DNA from: JANSWP01 sp041941305
GTDB lineage: Bacteria; Bacteroidota; Bacteroidia; Chitinophagales; Saprospiraceae
Assembly: GCA_041941305.1 (NCBI GenBank)
Contig: JBGTQJ010000008.1
Location: forward strand, 124,001-188,000
DNA length: 64,000 bases
Direction of reading: 5' to 3'
The notes under the pieces are model-generated. The model ran no database searches. It had not been told where the DNA came from and saw nothing but the letters and a program-made list of their open reading frames with translations. The translations under genes were made by a program, and so were the position numbers. Each line of letters begins with the position of its first letter. Positions within the stretch are counted from its first letter, which is position 1. This document shows, piece by piece, positions 16,995-25,247 of the stretch.

Positions 16995-19121
16995 ATGTAT
17001 TCAACTGAGCAACAACGCGCCCTTTATGACCTTTCCAAGCAATTATTAAAGGAGTCTGGGGAACTTCCAAGAGACAAGGCTGTAGAACAAATAGAAGAAC
17101 TGAGCAGCACCATCGTCTATCACGAATGGCGATATTATGTACTGAATGACCCGGTCGTAAGTGACTTTGAATATGACTCATTATTCAAGAGACTGGAAGC
17201 TTTGGAAGCACAATACCCAGATTTAAAAAAACCAGACTCTCCTACTCAAAGGGTTTCCAACGATTTGACAGAAGAATTCAATACCGTTGAGCATTTGGTG
17301 CCCATGCTTTCCCTCGCAAATTCTTACAACGCTGAAGATCTAAAGGATTTTGATACGCAAATCAAAAAATTTGCGATGCTCACAGAGGAAGATGATGTTG
17401 AATATGTAGTAGAACCCAAATACGATGGCGGCAGTATTGCATTGGTTTATGAAAACGATTTGATGGTACGGGCTGCTACACGCGGAAATGGAGAACGTGG
17501 TGAAGAAATGACCAATAATGCCCGAACTATGAAGTCTGTACCACTAAGGGCGGATTTTTCAAAATACGACATCCAAAAAGTAGAATTGAGGGGAGAAGCG
17601 GTGATCCGTAAAGATCGCTTTAAACAGATGAATATTGAGCGTGAAAAAGAAGGACTATCCCTTTTTGCGAATCCTAGAAATACCGCTGCTGGTGGTTTGA
17701 GAACAAAAGATCCAAATGAAACTTCAAAAAGGCAGATTGAAGCTTTTGTCTATCAATTGGGTTATGCTTCCAATGCAGCTGGTGATAATGCATTGAATCA
17801 ATTTGAAACCCACAATGAGGGCATTGAGATGCTTGGAAATTTGGGTTTTAAAATTCCAAAAGAAGAGCGGAAAGTGTGTAAAAACATCCAGGAAGTAATC
17901 GATTTTTGTCAAGCCTGGGAAGCAAAACGAGAGGGTTTTCCTTATGAAATTGATGGAATGGTCGTAAAGGTTAATTCACTTGAAATTCAGGAGCGATGTG
18001 GCTTTACGAGTCATCATCCCCGTTGGGCGATTGCTTTTAAATTCAAAGCAAAACAAGCAACTACCAAATTATTGAATGTTGAATATCAAGTGGGCAAAAT
18101 TGGCTCTATCACCCCTGTCGCAAAGGTAGAGCCTGTGCAATTGGCAGGAGTAACCGTTTCTTCAATTTCTCTGCACAATGAAGATTTTATTGTGGGAAAG
18201 GACCTTCGAATAGGCGACACTGTTCTGATTGAGCGGGCCGGCGATGTGATTCCATACATCGTAAAATCTATGGACGAACTACGGAATGGAACTGAGCAGG
18301 TCATTGAATTTCCAAAGGAATGTCCAGCTTGCTCTACAAAATTGGAACGTGAAGCAGGCGAAGCAGCCTGGCGATGTCCCAACTATGATTGTGAGGAACA
18401 AGTAAGACAGCGCATTATTTTTCACGTTTCCAAGCCTGCTATGAATATTGATGGTTTGGGTGGTTCGATCATTGAGCGATTTTATGAATTGGGTTGGATC
18501 AAGAACATTCCCGATCTCTATCGGCTCGATTATGAACAAATTGCACAATTGGAAGGATTTGGTGAAAAATCGGCTGCCAATTTGAAAGCAGCTATCGACA
18601 AAGTCAAACAAAATCCGATTCATCGCCTGTTACACAGTCTGAGCATTCATCATTTGGGTAAAAAAGTCTCCCAATTATTGTCCGCAGAAATTGAATACGT
18701 ACTCGAATTACAAAACTGGACAGAGGAAAACTATACCAACATCAAGGACGTAGGTCCGATCGTCGCACAAAATGTGATGGCGTATTTCCAAAACGAGAAA
18801 AATATCGCCATGCTTCAAGAGATGGAAAGTCTTGGCGTGAATATGCGTCAAACAGAAGCAGATAGACCTAAAATCATCGCCGCCGATGCACCACTCATTG
18901 GAAAAACGATTTTATTTACCGGCTCTCTTCAAACAATGACCCGAAAAGAAGCTCAGGAAAAAGCAGCCGCCGCTGGTGCCAAAAACATCAGTGCTGTAAG
19001 TTCTAATTTGAATATTTTGGTAGCTGGAGAAAAGGCTGGATCCAAGTTGAAAAAAGCAAATGCTTTGGGGACTGTAGAGGTTTTGACGGAAGAGGCGTTT
19101 TTGGAGTTGATAGGGTCTTAA
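16995..19121 (+). CDS. ligA: NAD+-dependent DNA ligase
   Basis: Seals nicks in DNA during replication and repair, using NAD+ as AMP donor. 708 residues, slightly above the usual length. Domain order is complete: Ia domain (YYVLNDPVVSDFEYDSLFKR); adenylation domain with the catalytic lysine K142 in EPKYDGG, then RGNGERGEE; OB fold (VGSITPVAKVEPVQ region); Cys4 zinc finger starting CPACSTKLE near residue 441 and ending RCPNYDC; helix-hairpin-helix repeats (LEGFGEKSAANLKAAI); and a C-terminal BRCT domain (about 632-708, GKTILFTGSLQTMTRKEAQ). All key residues are present. Confidence 0.97.
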   Translation: MYSTEQQRALYDLSKQLLKESGELPRDKAVEQIEELSSTIVYHEWRYYVLNDPVVSDFEYDSLFKRLEALEAQYPDLKKPDSPTQRVSNDLTEEFNTVEHLVPMLSLANSYNAEDLKDFDTQIKKFAMLTEEDDVEYVVEPKYDGGSIALVYENDLMVRAATRGNGERGEEMTNNARTMKSVPLRADFSKYDIQKVELRGEAVIRKDRFKQMNIEREKEGLSLFANPRNTAAGGLRTKDPNETSKRQIEAFVYQLGYASNAAGDNALNQFETHNEGIEMLGNLGFKIPKEERKVCKNIQEVIDFCQAWEAKREGFPYEIDGMVVKVNSLEIQERCGFTSHHPRWAIAFKFKAKQATTKLLNVEYQVGKIGSITPVAKVEPVQLAGVTVSSISLHNEDFIVGKDLRIGDTVLIERAGDVIPYIVKSMDELRNGTEQVIEFPKECPACSTKLEREAGEAAWRCPNYDCEEQVRQRIIFHVSKPAMNIDGLGGSIIERFYELGWIKNIPDLYRLDYEQIAQLEGFGEKSAANLKAAIDKVKQNPIHRLLHSLSIHHLGKKVSQLLSAEIEYVLELQNWTEENYTNIKDVGPIVAQNVMAYFQNEKNIAMLQEMESLGVNMRQTEADRPKIIAADAPLIGKTILFTGSLQTMTRKEAQEKAAAAGAKNISAVSSNLNILVAGEKAGSKLKKANALGTVEVLTEEAFLELIGS

Positions 19122-19175
19122 AGTCAAGCTGCGGTAAATATTTTAATTTTTCACCGCACAATATGCGGTAAATAA

Positions 19176-20024
19176 TCAACTTCGAACAATCCTTTTTCTA
19201 TAATCCTTGGGCGATTGAGCTTTAAGTTTTTTAAAAGTTCTATTAAAATGTGGAATACTCTCAAAGCCCGTCTGATAAGCTATTTCAGAAATCAGCCAAT
19301 TGGTCTGCAATAAATAATGACAAGCCCTTTCAATTCTCAGCCTGTTCAGGTAAGTTACAAATGTCAAACCAGTTGATTGTTTAAACCAACGGCAAAAGGA
19401 GTTGGTTGTCATACCTGAAAATTGAGCAACCTGTTCCAGTTTGATATTTTTAGAAAAGTTTTCGAAAATATAGCTCGTTACTTCTGAGACCCGATTTTGA
19501 TATTTATTGGCTAAGGGGTTTTCCTTAAATGAAACAGAAGAGAGATTTCTTTGGGCAACATGATCACAGAGGGCTAGTAAAATTTCCAAAAAGGAAATCA
19601 GGCCTTGCAAGGGGGTTAAATCTTCGTATGCTTCAATTTTTTTCAGGAGCTGCTCCGGCGGATTTTCAAACTTTATTCCTTTTCTGGCGGAGCTAAAAAG
19701 TTTATATAAAACAGCACACTCGGGAAAGCTGTCAAAAAGATGCTGCGAAAACTGAAAAACATAGGCTATACTATTTGAAGGAATCTCCATCGGAGTAGAA
19801 ACATAATTATGCGGCAAATTGGCGCCTAGCAAAACCAGATCATTTTCTTCATAATTTTCAATCTGATCCCCTACCGTACGCATACCCAACCCTTTTTTGA
19901 TTAATGTCAACTCCAACTCTGGGTGATAATGCCAATAAGGTTCAAAAAAAGCCACATCTCTTTTGAAAAAATGAATCGAGGCAGAATTGTTTTCTAAAGG
20001 TATGGTTTCTAGCTGAGGCTTCAT
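19176..20024 (-). CDS. AraC family transcriptional regulator
   Basis: 282-residue regulator. The N-terminal cupin-type sensor domain has YWHYHPELELTLIKKGLG and NDLVLLGANLPHNYVS. The C-terminal AraC double helix-turn-helix runs from about 180, with IKLEQVAQFSGMTTNSFCRW, LNRLRIERACHYLL, and the signature ISEIAYQTGFESIPHFNRTF followed by P-x-x-Y-R. It is divergent from the phytanoyl-CoA dioxygenase gene and may control it and the dehydrogenase that follows. The sensor pattern suggests a small-molecule or sugar ligand; which one cannot be told. Confidence 0.92.
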   Translation of the reverse strand: MKPQLETIPLENNSASIHFFKRDVAFFEPYWHYHPELELTLIKKGLGMRTVGDQIENYEENDLVLLGANLPHNYVSTPMEIPSNSIAYVFQFSQHLFDSFPECAVLYKLFSSARKGIKFENPPEQLLKKIEAYEDLTPLQGLISFLEILLALCDHVAQRNLSSVSFKENPLANKYQNRVSEVTSYIFENFSKNIKLEQVAQFSGMTTNSFCRWFKQSTGLTFVTYLNRLRIERACHYLLQTNWLISEIAYQTGFESIPHFNRTFKKLKAQSPKDYRKRIVRS

Positions 20025-20155
20025 TTTAAAATTATTTTACCCTGAAAAAGTATTACTAATGAACAATAATGGTAAAATATGCAAATAATATGATAAAATC
20101 CGAAACTAAAAAACCAATCCCCTCGGATAATTTTGTTGTTCCAAAAACAATCATC

Positions 20156-20965
20156 ATGGATGCTTTTCAAATTTTGGATAAACCTTTTGCTTTGTCTACC
20201 GAACAAATTTCCTTTTACCAAAAGAACAAGTTTATCAAGATTAAACAGGTTTTGGATGAGCCTGCTGTTGCGCATTTCAACCATATCATTACTCAAAAAG
20301 TAAGGGAATTAAATACCGTCGAAACACCCCTGGAAAAGCGAAACACTTATGGTAAAGCTTTCCTGCAACTCATGAATTTATGGTTGGAAGATGAGCACAT
20401 CAAACGGTTGATTTTCAGCAAACGGATTGCCCAAATTGCAGCAGATTTGATGGAAGTAGATGGCGTAAGATTGTATCATGATCAAGCGCTATATAAAGAA
20501 GCAGGAGGTGGAATCACACCCTGGCATGCCGATCAATATTATTGGCCACTTACAACAGATAAAACCATTACTGCATGGATTCCGCTTCAAGCAACGCCAT
20601 TGGAAATGGGACCATTGGAATTTAGTGCAGGTAGTCAGGAAATTTTGGAGGGACGCGATTTGGAGATCAGCGATGAGAGCGAAAAAAAGATTCAACAACG
20701 ATTAAAAGTGACTGACTTCCCCCATATTATTGAACCATTTGATGTGGGTGAAATAAGCTTTCATTCTGGCTGGGTTTTTCATCGTGCAGGTGCCAATTTG
20801 ACTAAAGAAATGCGAAAAGTCATCACCATCATATATATGGATAAGGAGATGCGATTGAAAAAACCCGAAAACTCTGGGCAGCAAAACGATTGGGAAACCT
20901 GGTGTCCGGGAGTAAAAATTGGTGAAGTGGTGGATTCGCCTATTAATCCAGTGTTGTATCCCTAA
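20156..20965 (+). CDS. Phytanoyl-CoA dioxygenase (PhyH) family protein
   Basis: Fe(II)/2-oxoglutarate-dependent oxygenase of about 269 residues. Iron ligands in this start frame are H124 and D126 (TPWHADQYYW) and H209 in VFHRAGANLT. The ORF extends upstream to 20069, but the ATG at 20156 places the conserved YQKNKFIKIKQVL at the normal distance and leaves room for a TAATTTTG -7-like element at 20128. Probably expressed with the zinc dehydrogenase 80 bp downstream, and divergent from an AraC regulator. The substrate is unknown; many bacterial members act on small hydroxylatable metabolites. Confidence 0.88.
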   Translation: MDAFQILDKPFALSTEQISFYQKNKFIKIKQVLDEPAVAHFNHIITQKVRELNTVETPLEKRNTYGKAFLQLMNLWLEDEHIKRLIFSKRIAQIAADLMEVDGVRLYHDQALYKEAGGGITPWHADQYYWPLTTDKTITAWIPLQATPLEMGPLEFSAGSQEILEGRDLEISDESEKKIQQRLKVTDFPHIIEPFDVGEISFHSGWVFHRAGANLTKEMRKVITIIYMDKEMRLKKPENSGQQNDWETWCPGVKIGEVVDSPINPVLYP

Positions 20966-21045
20966 ACTTTTGGAAAAGTTCAAATTCAAATTTAAGTTTT
21001 TGGGCTTGAACGCATATCCCAATATACAGGAACTAAATTTTAAGT

Positions 21046-22119
21046 ATGATTCAAGCAAAAGCAGCCATTACTAATGGCAATGGAAGCTATAAAATTGAAA
21101 GCATTCAGGTAGGTAACCCCAACGATAACGAGGTATTGGTCAAAATACGAGCCGCAGGAATTTGTCATACAGACTGGGATTCCTTGAATTGGGGCAAACA
21201 CATGATTTTAGGTCATGAAGGCGCAGGGATTGTAGAAGCAATAGGTAAGAACGTAGTGCACGTGAAAGTTGGTGATGTGGTCTTAATGAATTGGGCAGTT
21301 CCCTGCAAAAAATGTTTTCAGTGTTTACGGGGAAATTATTCCATTTGTGAATCCGATAAACACCCAAGCCCTGATGCAGCGCTTTTGAATGGAAAGCCCA
21401 TTGAGCGTTCGTTCAACATTGGCACTATATCCACTTATGCAGTTGTGAAAAAGGAAGCAGTTGTGAAAATTGAGGTTCCTGTTAGTTTTCCTTCTGCGGC
21501 GATTGTAGGCTGTGGAGTCATGACAGGCTATGGCTCAGCTGTCAAAGCTGCCAAAGTAGAACCTGGTTCTTCAGTAGTTGTAATTGGTTGTGGTGGAGTA
21601 GGATTGAATGTCATTCAGGGTGCCAGAATTGCAGAAGCAGATCGAATCATTGCGATAGATTTGAAGCCTTCAAGACTTGAAATGGCTATGCAGTTTGGAG
21701 CTTCTCATGTTTTACAACCTTCAAAAAATGATAAAGATCTGCTCAAAACACATGAGGAGGTCAAGAAACTGACAGATGGCCGGGGTGCAGATTATGCTTT
21801 TGAATGTACTGGCGTTCCAGCTTTAGGCGCAGCTCCTTTGCGCATGGTCCGCAATGCTGGCATTGCTATTCAGGTTAGTGGAATTGAAGAAGATTTAACC
21901 ATCGACATGAATTTGTTTGAATGGGATAAGATTTATATGAATCCACTGTATGGAAAATGCAACCCATCCGTAGATTTTCCAAAATTGTTCAATTTGTACA
22001 AAAAAGGAGATTTGCTGTTAGATGAATTAGTGACTCAGACCTATGCTTTGGAAGATTTGGAACGAGCTTTTTCAGACATGTTGGAAGGGAAAAATGCGAA
22101 GGGAGTAATTGTTTTTTAA
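21046..22119 (+). CDS. Zinc-dependent alcohol dehydrogenase (MDR superfamily)
   Basis: 357-residue NAD(P)-dependent dehydrogenase. Catalytic zinc ligands: C40 (AAGICHTDW) and H57-E58 (ILGHEGAGIVEAIG). Structural zinc: C87, C90, C93 and C101 (CKKCFQCLRGNYSIC). The Rossmann fold has VVVIGCGGVGLNVIQGA near residue 180 and then IIAIDLKPSRLEMA. The arrangement resembles class III (glutathione-dependent formaldehyde-type) enzymes, but the substrate cannot be assigned. It follows the PhyH gene and may oxidise its alcohol product. A 62-bp hairpin begins on its stop codon. Confidence 0.92.
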   Translation: MIQAKAAITNGNGSYKIESIQVGNPNDNEVLVKIRAAGICHTDWDSLNWGKHMILGHEGAGIVEAIGKNVVHVKVGDVVLMNWAVPCKKCFQCLRGNYSICESDKHPSPDAALLNGKPIERSFNIGTISTYAVVKKEAVVKIEVPVSFPSAAIVGCGVMTGYGSAVKAAKVEPGSSVVVIGCGGVGLNVIQGARIAEADRIIAIDLKPSRLEMAMQFGASHVLQPSKNDKDLLKTHEEVKKLTDGRGADYAFECTGVPALGAAPLRMVRNAGIAIQVSGIEEDLTIDMNLFEWDKIYMNPLYGKCNPSVDFPKLFNLYKKGDLLLDELVTQTYALEDLERAFSDMLEGKNAKGVIVF

Positions 22120-22179
22120 GTACAAGTTTAAGTGTCAAGATCAAGTTCAATTTTGATCTTGACACCTGAACTTGTACTT
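22118..22179 (+). repeat. Low-complexity hairpin after dehydrogenase gene
   Basis: 27-bp arms starting AAGTACAAGTTTAAGTGTC, with two mismatches that become G-U pairs in RNA, and an 8-base loop. The arm is made of CAAG/TTAAG words. It overlaps the stop codon of the dehydrogenase gene and probably terminates or stabilises the transcript. Confidence 0.8.
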
Positions 22180-22274
22180 TTATAATATTGGCTCTCAGAT
22201 GTCAGGATAAAATAAGTGGGCAATTTTCCGGGAAGTTATCTGGCTGTATTAATTCAATTTATTACATCATTTAC

Positions 22275-23861
22275 ATGAAAACCAACTTAATCTCGCTGCT
22301 TGCCTTAACAATTATTTCTCTTCATGCTTGCCAGGCTCCAGTCACTGACAATATTGATTCAAGGAATGGCAACTTTGTTGAAATCCTCTATCATGTTTGC
22401 CAAAGAAGTTTTTATGATAGCAACGGGGATAAGCATGGTGACCTAAATGGTTTGATTCAAAAACTGGATTATTTACAGGAATTGGGAATTACTTCCATCC
22501 TGTTGCTCCCCCTTTACGAATCTGTCTTTTACCACAATTACTTTCCGATAGATTTCAAAAAGATTGATCCTGAATTTGGTACAGAGGAAGAATTCTTCAA
22601 TCTCGTTAAAGAAGTACATAAGAGAGGGATGCGCATCTATATGGACATGGAAATTCATTACATTACTGAAGACCATCTTTGGTTCAAAGAATCTTACAAA
22701 AATCCGGAATCTGAGTATAGTCGATACATTATTTATACCGATTCTTTGAATGAAGAACCCGAGTCTATTGTTTGGGATCTGAAGGAATTGACAGGTTATG
22801 ACGGAACGACTAGAAAGGTAATGACTTTAAATTTGTATGATGAAAAATGCAAAGCCTACATCTATGATCTATTCAAATATTGGCTAGATCCCAATCAGGA
22901 TGGGAATTTTGAAGATGGGGTAGATGGCTACCGAATTGATCACATGATGGATGATTTGGATTGGAAAAACGGATTGATTCCCAACATGTTTACCCAATAT
23001 TGGCGTCCACTTTTTGAGGAATTAAAAGCGCTCAATCCTAAAGTCAGGATTATGGGTGAGCAGGCAGAGTGGGATGATTATGGAGAAGATTATTTCCTAA
23101 AAGCAGGTTTGGATTGGGTCTTTGCTTTTGGCGCAAAATCGGGGATTAACAATTTTGATAAAGAAGAAATCTTATCAAGATATGATTCAGCTTTTGCCAT
23201 CACACCAAAGGAGAAAAACCAAGTCATTTTTATCGAAAACCACGATGTTACCCGATTTGCGACAAAAGTGGACAATCATCTGCAAAAGATGAAAGTGGGT
23301 GCTGCCTTCAACCTTCTTTTAAAAGGTATTCCGAGTATTTATTACGGTCAGGAAATAGGAATGAAAGGCTTGAACAACCAATACCCAAATATTGATGGCA
23401 ACCACATCCCACTAAGAGAAGCCTTTGAATGGTATGAACAAAAGGATGGACCAGGCATGTCCTTTTGGTATAAAGATACTGGTCCCTGGTGGACCAATTC
23501 AACGGTTAAAGATGCAGATGGTATTTCATATGAAGAACAACAGAAGGATCTCAATTCCCTGTGGCATTTTTATAAAAAGTTGATAGCTTTGAGAAAAGCC
23601 CATCTTGCTTTGTCACAGGGAGCGTTACAGTTTATTGAAAATCAAAATGACAGGGTGGTCACTTTTATTCGATCTTATCAGCAGGAGCATGCCCTGGTTC
23701 ACATCAATCTTTCAAATGAGGCACAAACAGCCAGAATAGCTGTCTCTTTTATTCCAAATGAAGATCTTTTGGGAGAAACTAGATATACAGTAAAAGATGG
23801 AATCTCTACTTTTCAGCTAAATCCCTTTGAGGCTCTGGTTTTGGATATCATACAACCCTAA
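22275..23861 (+). CDS. GH13 alpha-amylase family lipoprotein
   Basis: Surface or periplasmic alpha-glucan hydrolase of 528 residues. The start chosen is the ATG giving MKTNLISLLALTIISLHAC, a lipoprotein signal with Cys19; an upstream in-frame start would add 29 residues without a signal. Catalytic barrel: region I YMDMEIHY (D-x-x-x-H), nucleophile D222 in GYRIDHM, acid/base E262 in IMGEQAEW, and transition-state D324 in FIENHDVTRF. A long segment with DPNQDGNFEDGVDGYR lies before the nucleophile. A C-terminal beta domain ends the protein. It is the first gene of the alpha-glucan locus and likely trims polysaccharide before import. Region I lacks the usual N before H (NH to IH). Confidence 0.9.
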   Translation: MKTNLISLLALTIISLHACQAPVTDNIDSRNGNFVEILYHVCQRSFYDSNGDKHGDLNGLIQKLDYLQELGITSILLLPLYESVFYHNYFPIDFKKIDPEFGTEEEFFNLVKEVHKRGMRIYMDMEIHYITEDHLWFKESYKNPESEYSRYIIYTDSLNEEPESIVWDLKELTGYDGTTRKVMTLNLYDEKCKAYIYDLFKYWLDPNQDGNFEDGVDGYRIDHMMDDLDWKNGLIPNMFTQYWRPLFEELKALNPKVRIMGEQAEWDDYGEDYFLKAGLDWVFAFGAKSGINNFDKEEILSRYDSAFAITPKEKNQVIFIENHDVTRFATKVDNHLQKMKVGAAFNLLLKGIPSIYYGQEIGMKGLNNQYPNIDGNHIPLREAFEWYEQKDGPGMSFWYKDTGPWWTNSTVKDADGISYEEQQKDLNSLWHFYKKLIALRKAHLALSQGALQFIENQNDRVVTFIRSYQQEHALVHINLSNEAQTARIAVSFIPNEDLLGETRYTVKDGISTFQLNPFEALVLDIIQP

Positions 23862-23882
23862 TTAAATACTCTGTAGCTTATA

Positions 23883-24081
23883 AAAAATGAAAATTTAAAT
23901 GAAAATGGAATTTGGTTAAGCCTGATCCATACAGACCCTAATGGAAACCTTCTATGGACCAAATATTATGGATCCTCGTTCAGAATTTTCCATTAGCCTG
24001 AGGCATTTACCTCCTGGAATGTATATTCTAAAAGTTCAAACAGACAAAAGCATTTTTACACAAAAAGTAGAAAAACATTGA
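23883..24081 (+). pseudogene. Remnant of a T9SS-secreted protein
   Basis: Two short coding-like pieces in different frames. The first (to about 23993) encodes NENGIWLSLIHTDPNGNLLW, similar to the repeat of secreted beta-propeller proteins, then stops. The second, from 23980, encodes FSISLRHLPPGMYILKVQTD and ends KVEKH, the tail of a type A T9SS sorting domain (L-x-x-G-x-Y-x-L-x-V). No upstream body remains. Best explained as a decayed 3' end of a secreted protein gene; it overlaps nothing else and ends just before the esterase start. Confidence 0.6.
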
Positions 24082-24082
24082 A

Positions 24083-24886
24083 GTGATATTCAGAACCATT
24101 GAAATTTCCAACCCAAAATATGAATCAGATGGCTTGCGGTATTTGACAGTCAAAAGTCCAGCTTTGAAAGGGCGAGCTGATGTGTCGGTTTTTATTCCTA
24201 AAGCAGCCAAAGGCAAAAATGGGATTCCTGTAATTGTGCTTTTGCACGGCGTTTATGGTAGCCATTGGGGCTGGACACATAAAGCTGGAGCACATCGGAC
24301 CTTACAGGAAATGATAAATAAACAGGGAATGACTCCCTTCATATTGGCGATGCCTTCTGACGGACTTTGGGGTGACGGCAGTGGTTATGTGCCACACCAA
24401 TTTCAAAACTTTGAAGCCTGGATAGGGAAAGAGCTTCCGGAATTGATTCGACAAACAATAGATGAAGTCAATGCAAATTCTAATTTTTATATTGCAGGAT
24501 TGTCTATGGGTGGTTATGGTGCCTTTCGAATAGGAATCAAATATGCTTCAGAATTCAAAGGGATAAGTGGACATTCTTCTTTAACAGATATTCGAGATAT
24601 TCAATCTATTGTCGAAGAAGACTGGACTTTTTGGAATACATCCAATCGCGATAACTCAATTGTTGAATTAATTTTAAAAAATCCAGAAAAAGCACCACCC
24701 TTTAGGTTCGATTGTGGCTTGGAAGATACCCTACTTTTAAAAAATCGATCCTTGCATCAGCAACTGCTGAATAATAATATTTCACATCTTTATGAAGAAT
24801 ATGCTGGCGGACATGATTGGGGGTATTGGAGCAAAAATGTTAAGCGAACCTTTATTTTTTTCCAATCACTTTTTGTGAACCACTAA
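24083..24886 (+). CDS. Alpha/beta-hydrolase esterase (esterase D / S-formylglutathione hydrolase-like)
   Basis: 267-residue hydrolase. Oxyanion-hole strand VIVLLHGVYGSHWGW, nucleophile Ser in the GxSxG motif GLSMGGYGAF near residue 149, acid probably the Asp in FDCGLEDTLL, and His in AGGHDWGYW. No signal peptide is evident, so cytoplasmic as written. The start is a GTG at 24083, directly after the pseudogene remnant; there is no ATG in frame before the conserved sequence. Placement among GH13 enzymes suggests removal of acyl groups from a glycan, but this is inference. It could also act on other small esters. Confidence 0.85.
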   Translation: MIFRTIEISNPKYESDGLRYLTVKSPALKGRADVSVFIPKAAKGKNGIPVIVLLHGVYGSHWGWTHKAGAHRTLQEMINKQGMTPFILAMPSDGLWGDGSGYVPHQFQNFEAWIGKELPELIRQTIDEVNANSNFYIAGLSMGGYGAFRIGIKYASEFKGISGHSSLTDIRDIQSIVEEDWTFWNTSNRDNSIVELILKNPEKAPPFRFDCGLEDTLLLKNRSLHQQLLNNNISHLYEEYAGGHDWGYWSKNVKRTFIFFQSLFVNH

Positions 24887-25247
24887 ATAAAGTTGAAGCT
24901 ATAAGGAAAATCAGGAAAATAATGGTGTCGAAACCATCAATGATATCTTATCGAATGCTACATTTGAGAATCTTGGTGTAATTTTGACTTTTTTTGAAGC
25001 CCTACCATTATCAAATTTCTCTAAACAACGTTACATCCAGGACGATTGGGGTCTCTTTTAATCCCAACCTGTTCAAAAGCTGTCCTGGACGAGTTAAAAC
25101 ATAACTACGATCAAAAGTGCATTTTTGATTTGTAGGCTCATTATTTGGAGAAATTGAACCAGGATACATTGAAGCGAATCAATCGTCTTCCATGTTTTTA
25201 AAAATTAAATTGACTCACTAGAAAATTGATTAACTACCTTAAATAAA
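24887..25247. other. Gene-free stretch before the GH13 pair
   Basis: 361 bp with no ORF of coding character. It holds one imperfect hairpin, TCCAGGAC at 25036 pairing with GTCCTGGA at 25082 around an inner TTGGG/TCCCAA stem, and a small hairpin with ATCAAAA/TTTTTGAT near 25110. No promoter of the TTTG-N19-TAnnTTTG kind was found. Confidence 0.5.

Noticed and set aside
16993..17181. Minus-strand frame opposite the ligA start
   Set aside because: A shadow of the ligA coding sequence; ligA has complete domains and catalytic residues.
20128..20135. TAATTTTG as a full promoter for the PhyH gene
   Set aside because: The -7 element fits, but no TTG lies at the needed distance upstream, so it is only mentioned with the gene.
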